A stretch of 64,000 nucleotides of DNA from Chloroflexota bacterium (lineage in GTDB: Bacteria; Chloroflexota; Dehalococcoidia; Lucifugimonadales; UBA3495): positions 1 through 64,000 of the forward strand of contig JAPPMU010000052.1 in the NCBI GenBank assembly GCA_028873965.1, read 5' to 3'. Both the position numbers and the translations under genes were made by a program. The notes beneath the pieces are model-generated. The model saw only the letters and a list, made by a program, of their open reading frames with translations. It had not been told where the DNA came from and ran no database searches. This document shows positions 19,587 to 28,738 of the stretch, one piece after another (the stretch's first letter is position 1; each line of letters starts with the position of its first letter).

Positions 19587-20636
19587 ATGCACTTCGGCAT
19601 GTTCATGCAGTTCGAGACCCGTCCGGGTGGGAGCCAGGCCGCAGCATTCGCCGAGGGGTTTGAACTGGTCGATACCGCCGAAGAATGCGGTCTGGACGGC
19701 GCCTGGCTGGCCGAAATGCACTTCACGCCCGACCGGTCGGTGCTGTCGTCTCCCATCACCATTGCCAGCAGCATCGCGACGCGGACGCGGCGGCTGCGCA
19801 TCGGTATGGCGGTGTACGTGCTGCCGCTGAACAACCCGCTGCGGATCGCCGAGGAAGTCGCCACCGTCGACCAGATCAGCCAGGGCCGGTTCGATTTCGG
19901 CATCGGGCGCAGCGGGTTCGCCCGCTCGTATGACATATACAGCGTGCCCTACGATGAGAGTCGCGACCGTTTCCGCGAAGCGCTTGACATCATCCTGCAG
20001 GCCTGGGAAGGCGAGCCGTTCTCCTACGATGGCAGCTACTACCAGGTGGCCAACGCCACCGTTGCGCCCCTGCCCTACCAGCGTCCCCATCCGCCCTTCC
20101 GGATGGCCGCCACCACCGCCGAAACCTTTCCCCGCGCCGGAACTGATGGCTACCCGATTTTCGTCGGTCTGCGCGGCATGGACATCCCGGAACTGCGGGA
20201 CAACCTCAAGCAATACCGGGCAGCGTGGAAGGCAGCGGGACACCCGGGCCAAGGGGACGTTTCCCTGCGCGTTCCGGTGTACGTGGGCCTGACTGAAACC
20301 GGCGCGATAGAGGAACCCTTCGAGAGCATCCAGGCTTACTTCGGTCGCATGGGCCGCCTCTACGCCGCCGATTCCGGTTCGGCCGGAATCCAGGCCACGG
20401 AACTCCGCGACCAGCGCGCCTCCCGTCTCTCTGCCCTGTCGTATGATGACATCCTGTCCACCAAGGTCGCTTTCGGCACTCCCGCCGGGTTGGTGGACCG
20501 TTTCACCGAACTGCGCGAGGATCTCGGGCTGGACGGCGTCGTCGCGGAGCTCAACGCCGGTGGCATGATCCCCCACGAAGTCGTCATGCGGAACATCCGT
20601 CTGCTGACCGAAAAGGTCATGCCGGCGTTCCGGTAA
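19587..20636 (+). CDS. LLM-class flavin-dependent oxidoreductase
   Basis: MHFGMFMQFETRPG, GAWLAEMHF, RIGMAVYVLPLNNPLRIAEEVATVDQISQGRFDFGIGRSGF. Confidence 0.9.
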   Translation: MHFGMFMQFETRPGGSQAAAFAEGFELVDTAEECGLDGAWLAEMHFTPDRSVLSSPITIASSIATRTRRLRIGMAVYVLPLNNPLRIAEEVATVDQISQGRFDFGIGRSGFARSYDIYSVPYDESRDRFREALDIILQAWEGEPFSYDGSYYQVANATVAPLPYQRPHPPFRMAATTAETFPRAGTDGYPIFVGLRGMDIPELRDNLKQYRAAWKAAGHPGQGDVSLRVPVYVGLTETGAIEEPFESIQAYFGRMGRLYAADSGSAGIQATELRDQRASRLSALSYDDILSTKVAFGTPAGLVDRFTELREDLGLDGVVAELNAGGMIPHEVVMRNIRLLTEKVMPAFR

Positions 20637-20676
20637 CCTGCCCCGCCGCAATCCCATTGGAGAGGTGACCCGATCC

Positions 20677-21666
20677 ATGAAAGTCGCTATCCTCGATGAC
20701 TATCAGAGCGTGGCCTCCAGCATGGCCGATTGGTCGAGCCTGCCTGGGAGCATGGAAGTCACCTTCTTCAGCGACCACCTCGCGGACGAGGATGCGCTGG
20801 CCGCGCGCCTTGCCGACTTTGACATCGTGATGGGCATGCGGGAGCGCACCGCATTTCCGCGTTCGCTGCTGGAACGGCTTCCCGCGCTGCGCTGCCTGAT
20901 CACCACCGGCGCCCGCAACGCCTCGTTCGACACCGACGCAGCCACCGACCTGGGCATCACCGTCTGCGGCACGCCCGGCGAGGGCGAGGGTCCCACCGAG
21001 CTGACCTGGGGCCTGATAATCGGCCTGATGCGCCGCATTGCCGAGGAGGATCGGGCCACTCGCGATCAGGGCAAGTGGGGCATCCACGTGGGCCACGGCC
21101 TGCGTGGCAAGACGCTGGCGCTGCTGGGGCTGGGACACATCGGTTCTTTGGTGGCTCGCGTCGGCAACGCCTTCGACATGCGGGTCATCGCGTGGAGCCA
21201 GAACCTGACGGCCGAGCGGGCCGCCGAGTGCAATGCGACCCTGGTTGACAAGGACACCCTCTTCACGGAGGGAGATGTGGTGTCCGTTCACGTTCGCCTC
21301 AGCGACCGAACGCGGGGCCTGGTGGGCGCCCACGAGATCGGCCTGATGAAACCGTCGGCGATCCTGGTGAACATCTCCCGCGGCCCCATTGTCGACGAGG
21401 CGGCGCTGGTGGACGCTCTGGAACGCAAGGCCATCGGCGGCGCCGCGCTGGACACTTTCGACGTCGAGCCGCTGCCGGCTGATCATCCCTTTCTCACCCT
21501 GGACAACACGCTCATCACCCCGCACGTCGGATACGTCACCCAGGAAGGTTATCGCGCCTTCTACAGCGGCGTGGTTGAGAACATCCGCGCCTTCGCCTCC
21601 GGCGAGGCAATTCGGGTAATCAATCCCGACGTGTTCCAGTCGCCCAATCTGCGCGGCCCGGCCTGA
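20677..21666 (+). CDS. D-2-hydroxyacid dehydrogenase family protein
   Basis: LALLGLGHIGSLVARV, ILVNISRGPIVDEAALVDAL, ALDTFDVEPLPADHPF, TPHVGYVTQEGY. Confidence 0.92.
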   Translation: MKVAILDDYQSVASSMADWSSLPGSMEVTFFSDHLADEDALAARLADFDIVMGMRERTAFPRSLLERLPALRCLITTGARNASFDTDAATDLGITVCGTPGEGEGPTELTWGLIIGLMRRIAEEDRATRDQGKWGIHVGHGLRGKTLALLGLGHIGSLVARVGNAFDMRVIAWSQNLTAERAAECNATLVDKDTLFTEGDVVSVHVRLSDRTRGLVGAHEIGLMKPSAILVNISRGPIVDEAALVDALERKAIGGAALDTFDVEPLPADHPFLTLDNTLITPHVGYVTQEGYRAFYSGVVENIRAFASGEAIRVINPDVFQSPNLRGPA

Positions 21667-21696
21667 CGCCGGTCGCCCGTTCAGGAGAATAGTTCA

Positions 21697-22668
21697 ATGA
21701 AAGCCCTGCGCATCGAGGAATACGGCAGTGTCGAGGTCTTGGAGTGGAAGGACACGCCGGAACCTACGCCCAGCCCGCACCAGGTGCTCATCAAGGTCGA
21801 CGCGGCCGGCGTCAACTATGCAGACATCATGCGCCGCCAGGGAAATTACCCGGGGCCCGACCTGCCGGCCACGCTGGGCTTGGAAGCGGCGGGAACCATC
21901 ACCGCCCTGGGTTCGGATGTGACCGACGGCCGCCTGGAGGTTGGCCAAAGGGTCATGGCCATGGGGCCGCAGGGCCAGGCGGAATACGTCGCGGTCAATC
22001 ACAACTTCGTTTTTCCGTACCCGGATGGCATCGATCCGATCCACGCCGGGGGTATGCCGATAACCTTCCTGACCTCCTACCACCTGCTGAAGACGCGCGG
22101 CCAGATGCATCCGGGCGACACCGTGCTGATCCAGGCCGGCGCCTCCGGCGTGGGCACCGTGGCCATACAGCTGGCCAAGGAGTGGGGAGCCCGGGTGGTC
22201 GCGACGGCCTCGACCCAGGACAAGCTGGACCTGTGCCGCTCCCTGGGCGCGGACGTCACCATCAACTATACCGAGGCGGATTTCGAGGACGAGGTTCGGG
22301 ACCTGACCGACGGCCGAGGCGTCGCGTTGGTGCTGGAATGCGTGGGCGGCCCGGTGCTGGAAAAGTCGGTGCGCTGCGTCGCCTCCTACGGGCGGCTGGT
22401 CAGCTACGGCAACGCCAGCGGCCAGCCGGCCAACCTGTCGGCCGCCGACATCACCACCCTGAACCGCACGGTGATCGGGTTCAGCATGGGACGTTCGCCC
22501 ATCGGCTCCCTGGACCACCAGGGGGCGATGAACGACCTGGTGCCAATGATCATGGATGGACGGCTCAAGCTGGTCGTAGACCGTGTCATCCCGATGTCGG
22601 AAGCGGGCGGCGCCCATCTGCACCTTGCCTCGCGCGGCACCCGCGGCAAGGTGATCCTGACCCCATGA
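21697..22668 (+). CDS. Quinone oxidoreductase / zinc-binding-type MDR dehydrogenase
   Basis: ILVKVDAAGVNYADIMRRQG-type motif, LGLEAAGTITALG, VLIQAGASGVGTVAIQLAK. Confidence 0.9.
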   Translation: MKALRIEEYGSVEVLEWKDTPEPTPSPHQVLIKVDAAGVNYADIMRRQGNYPGPDLPATLGLEAAGTITALGSDVTDGRLEVGQRVMAMGPQGQAEYVAVNHNFVFPYPDGIDPIHAGGMPITFLTSYHLLKTRGQMHPGDTVLIQAGASGVGTVAIQLAKEWGARVVATASTQDKLDLCRSLGADVTINYTEADFEDEVRDLTDGRGVALVLECVGGPVLEKSVRCVASYGRLVSYGNASGQPANLSAADITTLNRTVIGFSMGRSPIGSLDHQGAMNDLVPMIMDGRLKLVVDRVIPMSEAGGAHLHLASRGTRGKVILTP

Positions 22669-23504
22669 GTTCCGCCGCCGAGCGCTACGCGGCTGTCCAC
22701 GACGCGGCCCTGGCGGCGGGCCGTTTCGCCGACCACCGCCGCCGGGCTGACCACTGGGCCGACCTTGCGGAATTGTTCCGCGTGAATCCCTATCGCCCGT
22801 GGGATAAAAACCTGCACGCAATCGCCGGCTACCTGCAGACGACGGACGTGCTGCTCGATGTGGGCGGCGGAGCCGGCCGGGTGTCCCTTCCGCTGGCCGG
22901 ACAGGTGCATGAGGTGGTGTTGGTGGAGCCGTCTGATAGTATGCGCGGCCAATTTATTGCGTCCCGCGACGAGGCCGGCATAACCAACGCGCGCGTTTCT
23001 CCCGACTGGTGGCTGGACTCGACTGAAACCGGCGACGTTGCCATCACGTCGGACGTGGTCTACTTCGTTCGCGACATCGAGCCGTTCGTCGCCAAGCTGC
23101 ACAACTCCGCCTCGCGACGGGTGATCATATGCATCTGGCGACCCACGCCCGGCGACATGGACAACGAGCTGCGGCGCATCCTCTACGACGAACAACCTGC
23201 TCCCTGGCCAGGGCTGCCCGAGCTGGCGACCGTGCTATGGGAAATGGGTCTTCTGCCTGACATACAGGTCATCCCCCAAGCGCCGTGGTGGATCCCCGAA
23301 GCCGCCGGAGGGTTGTCCGACACGGAGGCCGTGGAGCTCGCGATGGCTCGGCTGGAACGCGACGACGAGCCCACCCGTCGCCAGGTCCAGGACAACTTTG
23401 ACCGCCTGTTCGAGCGCGGCCCGAATGGATTGAGCCCGCGCTGGCTCAGCGGGGCGCGGGAAGTGATGATCACGTGGCCGACCCACGGCGTACAACTGGT
23501 TTGA
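22665..23504 (+). CDS. Class I SAM-dependent methyltransferase
   Basis: LLDVGGGAGRVSLPLAGQVHEVVLVEPSDSM; 4-bp overlap with upstream gene. Confidence 0.8.
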   Translation: MSSAAERYAAVHDAALAAGRFADHRRRADHWADLAELFRVNPYRPWDKNLHAIAGYLQTTDVLLDVGGGAGRVSLPLAGQVHEVVLVEPSDSMRGQFIASRDEAGITNARVSPDWWLDSTETGDVAITSDVVYFVRDIEPFVAKLHNSASRRVIICIWRPTPGDMDNELRRILYDEQPAPWPGLPELATVLWEMGLLPDIQVIPQAPWWIPEAAGGLSDTEAVELAMARLERDDEPTRRQVQDNFDRLFERGPNGLSPRWLSGAREVMITWPTHGVQLV

Positions 23505-23535
23505 GCGGGAGCAATCGATTGCAGGGGAGTCCTCA

Positions 23536-24528
23536 ATGGAGCGTATCGGAGTAGCCTTTGCCGGGGGCGGCATGACGCCTCCGGAAATCGTAGAGTGTGT
23601 CCAACTGGCCGAGGAACTTGGCTACGAATCCGCCTGGGTCGCCGAAGGCCACGGCGGGGACCAGTTTTCCATCCTCACCGCGTGCGCCCTGGCGACTTCA
23701 CGCATCCGCCTGGGAACCAGCATCAGCAGCGTTTTCGTTCGCAGCGCTCCGACCATTGCGATGGCGGCCGCGTGCGTGGACCATTTTTCCAACGGCCGGT
23801 TTATCCTGGGACTGGGCAGCAGCCACAAGGTTCAGGTTGAGCCCGAGCACGGCCTGGAGTTTTCCGGCGCTATCCCCCGGGTGCGCGACACCGTGGACAT
23901 CGTGCGACGCTTGCTGCGCGACGGCGTGTTGACCGGCTACGAAGGCGAGGCCATCAGCATCGCGACATTCGATCTGCACTTCCCGACCTTCCGGCCGGAA
24001 ATGCCCATCTACCTGGCGGCGGTTTTCCCGAAGATGCTTGAGATCGCCGGCGAGATCAGCCAGGGGGTCCTGCTCACCTGGTGCACCCCGGAACACGCGC
24101 GGACCGCCAGCCGGCATATCGCTGACGGCGCAGCTCACGCCGGTGTCGCGCCGGAATCTGTTGAGGTGGCGACGCTGGTTTCGGTATCCGCGCCGGGCGC
24201 CGACGATGGGGGCATGCGCCGGGTGGCTGCGACCTATGCCGGACGGTTCCCGAGGTACCGCCGACTGATGGCCGAGGCCGGCTTTGCGGGTGAGATCGAG
24301 GAGGTGCGCCGGGCCTGGCGCTTGGGCGACATCGCGCTGGCCGAGCGTCTCGTACCGGAAGGGCTGATCGACCGCATGTCGCTGCCCACGGACGCCGGAG
24401 CCAGGCGGGAAAGATTGGCCGAATACCGGGAAGCGGGCCTCACCTTGCCCATAATCGCTCCCCGGGTATCCGGTCCCAACGCCGGCGCGACCGCGAAACG
24501 GATAATCCGCGATAACGCGCCGGCTTAA
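23536..24528 (+). CDS. LLM-class flavin-dependent oxidoreductase
   Basis: GYESAWVAEGHGGDQFSILTACALATSRIRLGTSISSVFVRSAPTIAMAAACVDHFSNGRFILGLGSS. Confidence 0.9.
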   Translation: MERIGVAFAGGGMTPPEIVECVQLAEELGYESAWVAEGHGGDQFSILTACALATSRIRLGTSISSVFVRSAPTIAMAAACVDHFSNGRFILGLGSSHKVQVEPEHGLEFSGAIPRVRDTVDIVRRLLRDGVLTGYEGEAISIATFDLHFPTFRPEMPIYLAAVFPKMLEIAGEISQGVLLTWCTPEHARTASRHIADGAAHAGVAPESVEVATLVSVSAPGADDGGMRRVAATYAGRFPRYRRLMAEAGFAGEIEEVRRAWRLGDIALAERLVPEGLIDRMSLPTDAGARRERLAEYREAGLTLPIIAPRVSGPNAGATAKRIIRDNAPA

Positions 24529-24549
24529 CGTTCCGAAAGGTTTGGCGGA

Positions 24550-24918
24550 TTATTCGTCCGCCGGCAGCCAGGGCGACCACAGGGTGATGGGAATGGTCAC
24601 CGAGATGCGGGGCTGGTTGCCAACAACTGCGGTGGTGTGCCCCTGGCCCGTGAGGTCGTCGGCCATCAGCACGTCGCCGGCCCCGAAGCGGCGCTTGGTG
24701 CCATCGCCGATGCCCACCTCCATTTCGCCAGCCAGCGTGATGACGTACTGGCGGCGCGGAGCCGTATGCCAGTCGGAAAAGTAACCTGGCTCAAATCGAC
24801 GGAAGTTCACGCCCGGCGTGACCTGCATGCCGCTGTGGATCGCGCGATCGCCCGGCAGGTCGAGGTCTTGAAAGTGGGTCTGGCCGTCATCGCCGGTATA
24901 AATGCGCACAAATACCAT
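24550..24918 (-). CDS. Cupin-domain protein
   Basis: WHTAPRRQYVITLAGEMEVGIGDGTKRRFGAGDVLMADDLTGQGH. Confidence 0.8.
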   Translation of the reverse strand: MVFVRIYTGDDGQTHFQDLDLPGDRAIHSGMQVTPGVNFRRFEPGYFSDWHTAPRRQYVITLAGEMEVGIGDGTKRRFGAGDVLMADDLTGQGHTTAVVGNQPRISVTIPITLWSPWLPADE

Positions 24919-25192
24919 GGAAAGTGCCTCCTGGGTTCAAAATCACGCTGAGGGCATAGGCTGGGCGAACCCATGCCTGCCGTCAGACCTCCGACATTCT
25001 AGCGCATTGCGCTGTGGATGGTGACGGGGTTGCGACGGGCGGGAGAGGGGTCCATTCAGGAAGCCGGCAGGCTGCCATTCCATGCGCGGTGGATTACTGT
25101 CTTCGCCAGCAATCGCCGGACGCGCCCATACGAGCCAACATTCCGCCAACGCCACCTCAACCGGCCCCGGCTTTCCTTGCGCACGGCACGAG

Positions 25193-25343
25193 CGTAACTG
25201 TTCAGGTTGTTGTCATTGCGAGGCGCTTGCGCCGTGGCAATCTCGCCCTCGTGCCGGAACAGGCTCCGGAACGATCCCCCACTCCAACGAGATTGCCGCG
25301 CTGCGCTCGCAATGACAGTCCCCCACAACCCTGAACAGTTACG
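25193..25343. repeat. MITE-like element with perfect 14-bp terminal inverted repeats
   Basis: CGTAACTGTTCAGG ... CCTGAACAGTTACG, internal GTCATTGCGAGGCGCTTGCGCCGTGGCAATCTC...GAGATTGCCGCGCTGCGCTCGCAATGAC. Confidence 0.85.
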
Positions 25344-25465
25344 CACGAGCATACGCACTTGTATCAGGAGCCGGGATTGGGTAAAATCGTCGCCTGCTGT
25401 TCCCGAGTAACCGTGCGGACCTTATGCCCGGCGGAGGGAGCCAATCCACACGGAGGAAAGGGTGA

Positions 25466-25855
25466 TTGGATGTACTAGGTACTCACGTGCTCCTGGAACT
25501 TAGAAACTGCGATCCCCAATTGCTTGACGACCTGGCCCATATTCGGCAGGAAATGCTGCGGGCGGCATCGTCAGTAGAAGCCCATGTCGTTGGGGAATCG
25601 TTTCACCAGTTTACGCCCCAGGGCGTAACGGGCATTCTGTCCATCGCCGAATCCCACATTTCCATCCATACTTGGCCGGAGCACGGCTACGCGGCGGCGG
25701 ACATCTTCACCTGCGGCGACCATACCATGCCGGAACGCGCGGCGGCGGTGATAATTGAAGCGCTGCGTTGCCGGGACCCAGAGATCACGCAGATCCGCCG
25801 CGGGCTCACGGGCGCGCGTGTTGTAGCGCTGCAACCGGCGCACCACCTCAACTGA
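25466..25855 (+). CDS. speD: S-adenosylmethionine decarboxylase proenzyme
   Basis: AESHISIHTWPEHGYAAADIFTCG pyruvoyl cleavage region; TTG start after GGAGGAAAG. Confidence 0.9.
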   Translation: MDVLGTHVLLELRNCDPQLLDDLAHIRQEMLRAASSVEAHVVGESFHQFTPQGVTGILSIAESHISIHTWPEHGYAAADIFTCGDHTMPERAAAVIIEALRCRDPEITQIRRGLTGARVVALQPAHHLN

Positions 25856-25954
25856 CGCCTGCTCACGCTCGAAACGGAGTAACGGCCGGTCTGCCGGCCG
25901 CTGTAGCAGAGTCTGTCTGCGCCCAGCAGATCCCCGCTTGCCGAAGGAGCTCCG

Positions 25955-26884
25955 ATGGCCAGCTATCCTATGGAAGAGATCACCGGCAAGTGGGTGATCG
26001 AGACCGTGATGCCCGACCTGGCAATCATGCTGAAGGTCGACGACGTCCTCTATTCGGGTCACACGGGGTATCAACGAGTGGAAGTGGTCCATTCCGAGGT
26101 GTACGGACGCAGCCTGATCCTGGACGGGAAGACGCAGTCAACCGAGCGGGACGAGCACATTTACCACGAATCCCTGGTTCATCCGGCCATGCTGATGCAT
26201 CCGGATCCACGTCGGGTTTTTATCGGCGGTGGCGGTGAAGGCGGAACATTGCGGGAAACGCTGTCACACCGGCCGGTGGAAAAGGTAACAATGGTCGATC
26301 TGGACCAGCAGGTGGTCGAGCTCTGCCGTAAGCACCTGCCCCAGCATCACCGGGGAGCGTTTGACGACGGACGCACCGAGTTGGTGTTTGACGATGCCCG
26401 CGGATATCTCCAGTCTACCGACCAGTCGTTCGACGTGATGATCATGGACCTGGTCGATCCCCTGGAAGGCGGGCCTGCGTATCTCCTGTACACCGAGGAA
26501 TACTACGAAATCGCCCGCGCGCGGTTGAACCCGGGGGGAATTCTGGTAACGCAGTCGGGCCCGGCCGGGTTCCTGAGCCTCCACGAGTGTTTCACCACCA
26601 TATACAAAACGCTGGACAGCACCTTCAACCACAGCGCCCCATACCAGGTCCACGTTCCGTCCTTCATCACGCTGTGGGGGTTTACTGTCGCATCGAACAC
26701 TCCGTTGCCTGACCTGACCGCATCCGACGTGGACCGCCGCATCGAAGAGCGGGTCACGAAGACGTTGCGGCACTACGACGGGCAGAGCCACGAGGCCATG
26801 TTCTCCCTGCCCAGGCACATCCGGGACGGCATCGCCACTGAGACCCGGATCAACCGGGACGATTCCCCGGTCTTCATGGTGTAG
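25955..26884 (+). CDS. speE: Spermidine synthase (polyamine aminopropyltransferase)
   Basis: GYQRVEVVHSEVYGRSLILDGKTQSTERDEHIYHESLVHPAM, FIGGGGEGGTLRE, DLVDPLEGGPAYLLYTEEYYE. Confidence 0.95.
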   Translation: MASYPMEEITGKWVIETVMPDLAIMLKVDDVLYSGHTGYQRVEVVHSEVYGRSLILDGKTQSTERDEHIYHESLVHPAMLMHPDPRRVFIGGGGEGGTLRETLSHRPVEKVTMVDLDQQVVELCRKHLPQHHRGAFDDGRTELVFDDARGYLQSTDQSFDVMIMDLVDPLEGGPAYLLYTEEYYEIARARLNPGGILVTQSGPAGFLSLHECFTTIYKTLDSTFNHSAPYQVHVPSFITLWGFTVASNTPLPDLTASDVDRRIEERVTKTLRHYDGQSHEAMFSLPRHIRDGIATETRINRDDSPVFMV

Positions 26885-26908
26885 GCACGGGTAAATCCGG
26901 CCCGTGCT

Positions 26909-27388
26909 ATGATGCGGATAACGGAACTGCCGCAGGCAATTTATCGGGCTATCAATGGGTGGCGGGTGTGGGTGACGCTGCTTTTCCTGGCGTCGCTGAT
27001 CCTCAACGAGGCTGCGCTGGGAATCCGGGAAGGGCAGACGATTGTAGAAGCCCTGACGCGCATTTCGTACCTGCGAATGCTGCTGCTGGCCTTCGTGTGC
27101 GGTGTAATCGCTCAAGCCGCCATCGGCATAGTGCCATTCACTATAGGAGTAGTCATGACGATGATAGATTTCGCCCTGCGTCGTCGCCGCGAGTGGCGCG
27201 AGGAGGGTCGTGAGGAGGGCCGTGGAGAGGGCCGCGAGGAGGGGCGTGCCGCGGAACGGCGCAGAGTCATTGCCGCTATTATGGCGGCCCCCGGTCTGAC
27301 CGATGCGGCCAAGTTGCAGGCCATCGCCGCAATCAATGGCGCGGAAGACGAGGAAAACGAATACCAGTTTCCGCACCGCCAGGGTTAA
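26909..27388 (+). CDS. Small membrane protein with charged EGREEGR-repeat tail
   Basis: Two hydrophobic segments then RRREWREEGREEGRGEGREEGRAAERRR. Confidence 0.65.
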   Translation: MMRITELPQAIYRAINGWRVWVTLLFLASLILNEAALGIREGQTIVEALTRISYLRMLLLAFVCGVIAQAAIGIVPFTIGVVMTMIDFALRRRREWREEGREEGRGEGREEGRAAERRRVIAAIMAAPGLTDAAKLQAIAAINGAEDEENEYQFPHRQG

Positions 27389-27401
27389 TGATACTCCGCC
27401 A

Positions 27402-27902
27402 TTACCCCTGAGCCGCGGCCAGTTCCGGGAACCTTTCCAGGGATAGGACCTCGCCGGCCGCCTCCCATCTGTCCACGAGATTCCGGATTGAATCGGGCAC
27501 GCGTCTGGTCTGGCCGGTGTCGGCGTGGAAGCCGACGTAAATGGCCTCGATGGTGGTGAGCGGAGCGTCGTCAGGGCCTCCGCCTCCGTCACCGGCGAAA
27601 ATGGCTACTTCCAAAACCAGGCTGGTGTTGCCGATGCGAGCGACCCGAGCCCGTAGGTCCAGCATCTCGTCCACCCGGACCGGCGCCTGGTACTCGATGG
27701 TGACCTTGGCCACGGTGCTGTCGAAGTATCCCGCCGCCGCGACGCGGTAGATGCTGAACCCCAGGTTGCGGAAGTACTCAGCCTGGGCGATTTCCAGCCA
27801 GCCCAGGTAGCTGCCGTTGAAGGCGATCCCCTGCGCGTCGCACTCCTGCCAGCGCACGCGCACGTCGACGCCGAAACGGTAGTCCGAACGTAGTTGCGTC
27901 AT
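27402..27902 (-). CDS. Acyl-CoA thioesterase (4HBT/YbgC-like hotdog fold)
   Basis: DVRVRWQECDAQGIAFNGSYLGWLEIAQAEYFR; ORF extends to 27920 with an alternative upstream start. Confidence 0.88.
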   Translation of the reverse strand: MTQLRSDYRFGVDVRVRWQECDAQGIAFNGSYLGWLEIAQAEYFRNLGFSIYRVAAAGYFDSTVAKVTIEYQAPVRVDEMLDLRARVARIGNTSLVLEVAIFAGDGGGGPDDAPLTTIEAIYVGFHADTGQTRRVPDSIRNLVDRWEAAGEVLSLERFPELAAAQG

Positions 27903-27903
27903 A

Positions 27904-28659
27904 TCAGTCCGGAGTTCCACTCCATCCCAGGCTGGCTAGGAAAACGCGGTCGGAATTGGTCAGGGGTGCGGTGTCGAGCAAATCCGGCCGCAGGCGTAGC
28001 GTCCGTTCCAGGGATTGCCGCCGCCGCCACCGTTCAATGTCGGCGTGGTTGCCTGACCTCAGGACCTCGGGTACGGCCATACCGCGAAACTCGGGCGGGC
28101 GCGTATAAAGCGGGTGTTGCAACAAACCCGAGGTGATGCTGTCGTGCTCCACGTTCTCCGCCGAGCCCACCACCTCCGGCACAAAGCGGGACACCGCGTC
28201 AATAATGACCATAGCTGCCAGCTCTCCGCCGGTGAGCACGTAATCGCCGATGGAAACTTCGTGGGTGATCAAACCTTCCCGGATGCGCTCGTCAACGCCG
28301 GCGTAATGCCCGCAGACGAGGATCATACCCGGCGCGCTGGCAAACTCATTCACCAGGTCCTGGTTGAGAATGGCGCCCTGCGGAGAGGTGAGGGCGACGG
28401 GTGTCGCCGTCCGCTCCGCGGCAGGGATGTCGGCCCGGACAGCGTCCACGGCGGCGAACACCGGGTCCGGTTTCATCACCATTCCCGGTCCCCCGCCGAA
28501 CTGGTAGTCGTCGGCGGTCCCGTGCCGATCAGTGGCAAACTCCCGGACGTCGACCGTTTCAAGCGAAATCAACCCATTCCGGATTGCCCTGCCCAGTACG
28601 CTGTAGTCTGCCATGAACCGGAATGTGTCCGGGAACAGCGTGAGGACGGCGAAGCGCAT
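27904..28659 (-). CDS. trmD: tRNA (guanine-N1)-methyltransferase
   Basis: MRFAVLTLFPDTFR, FATDRHGTADDYQFGGGPGMVMKPDPVFAAVDA, LVCGHYAGVDERIREGLITHEVSIGDYVLTGGELAAMVIIDAVSRFVP. Confidence 0.97.
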   Translation of the reverse strand: MRFAVLTLFPDTFRFMADYSVLGRAIRNGLISLETVDVREFATDRHGTADDYQFGGGPGMVMKPDPVFAAVDAVRADIPAAERTATPVALTSPQGAILNQDLVNEFASAPGMILVCGHYAGVDERIREGLITHEVSIGDYVLTGGELAAMVIIDAVSRFVPEVVGSAENVEHDSITSGLLQHPLYTRPPEFRGMAVPEVLRSGNHADIERWRRRQSLERTLRLRPDLLDTAPLTNSDRVFLASLGWSGTPD

Positions 28660-28738
28660 CGAGCCTCCAGCCGGGTCATACTTCGCTGGTCGCAGTGGGC
28701 TGCACCGCCAGCGGGAGTTGGTCCAACCCGTTACGGAA

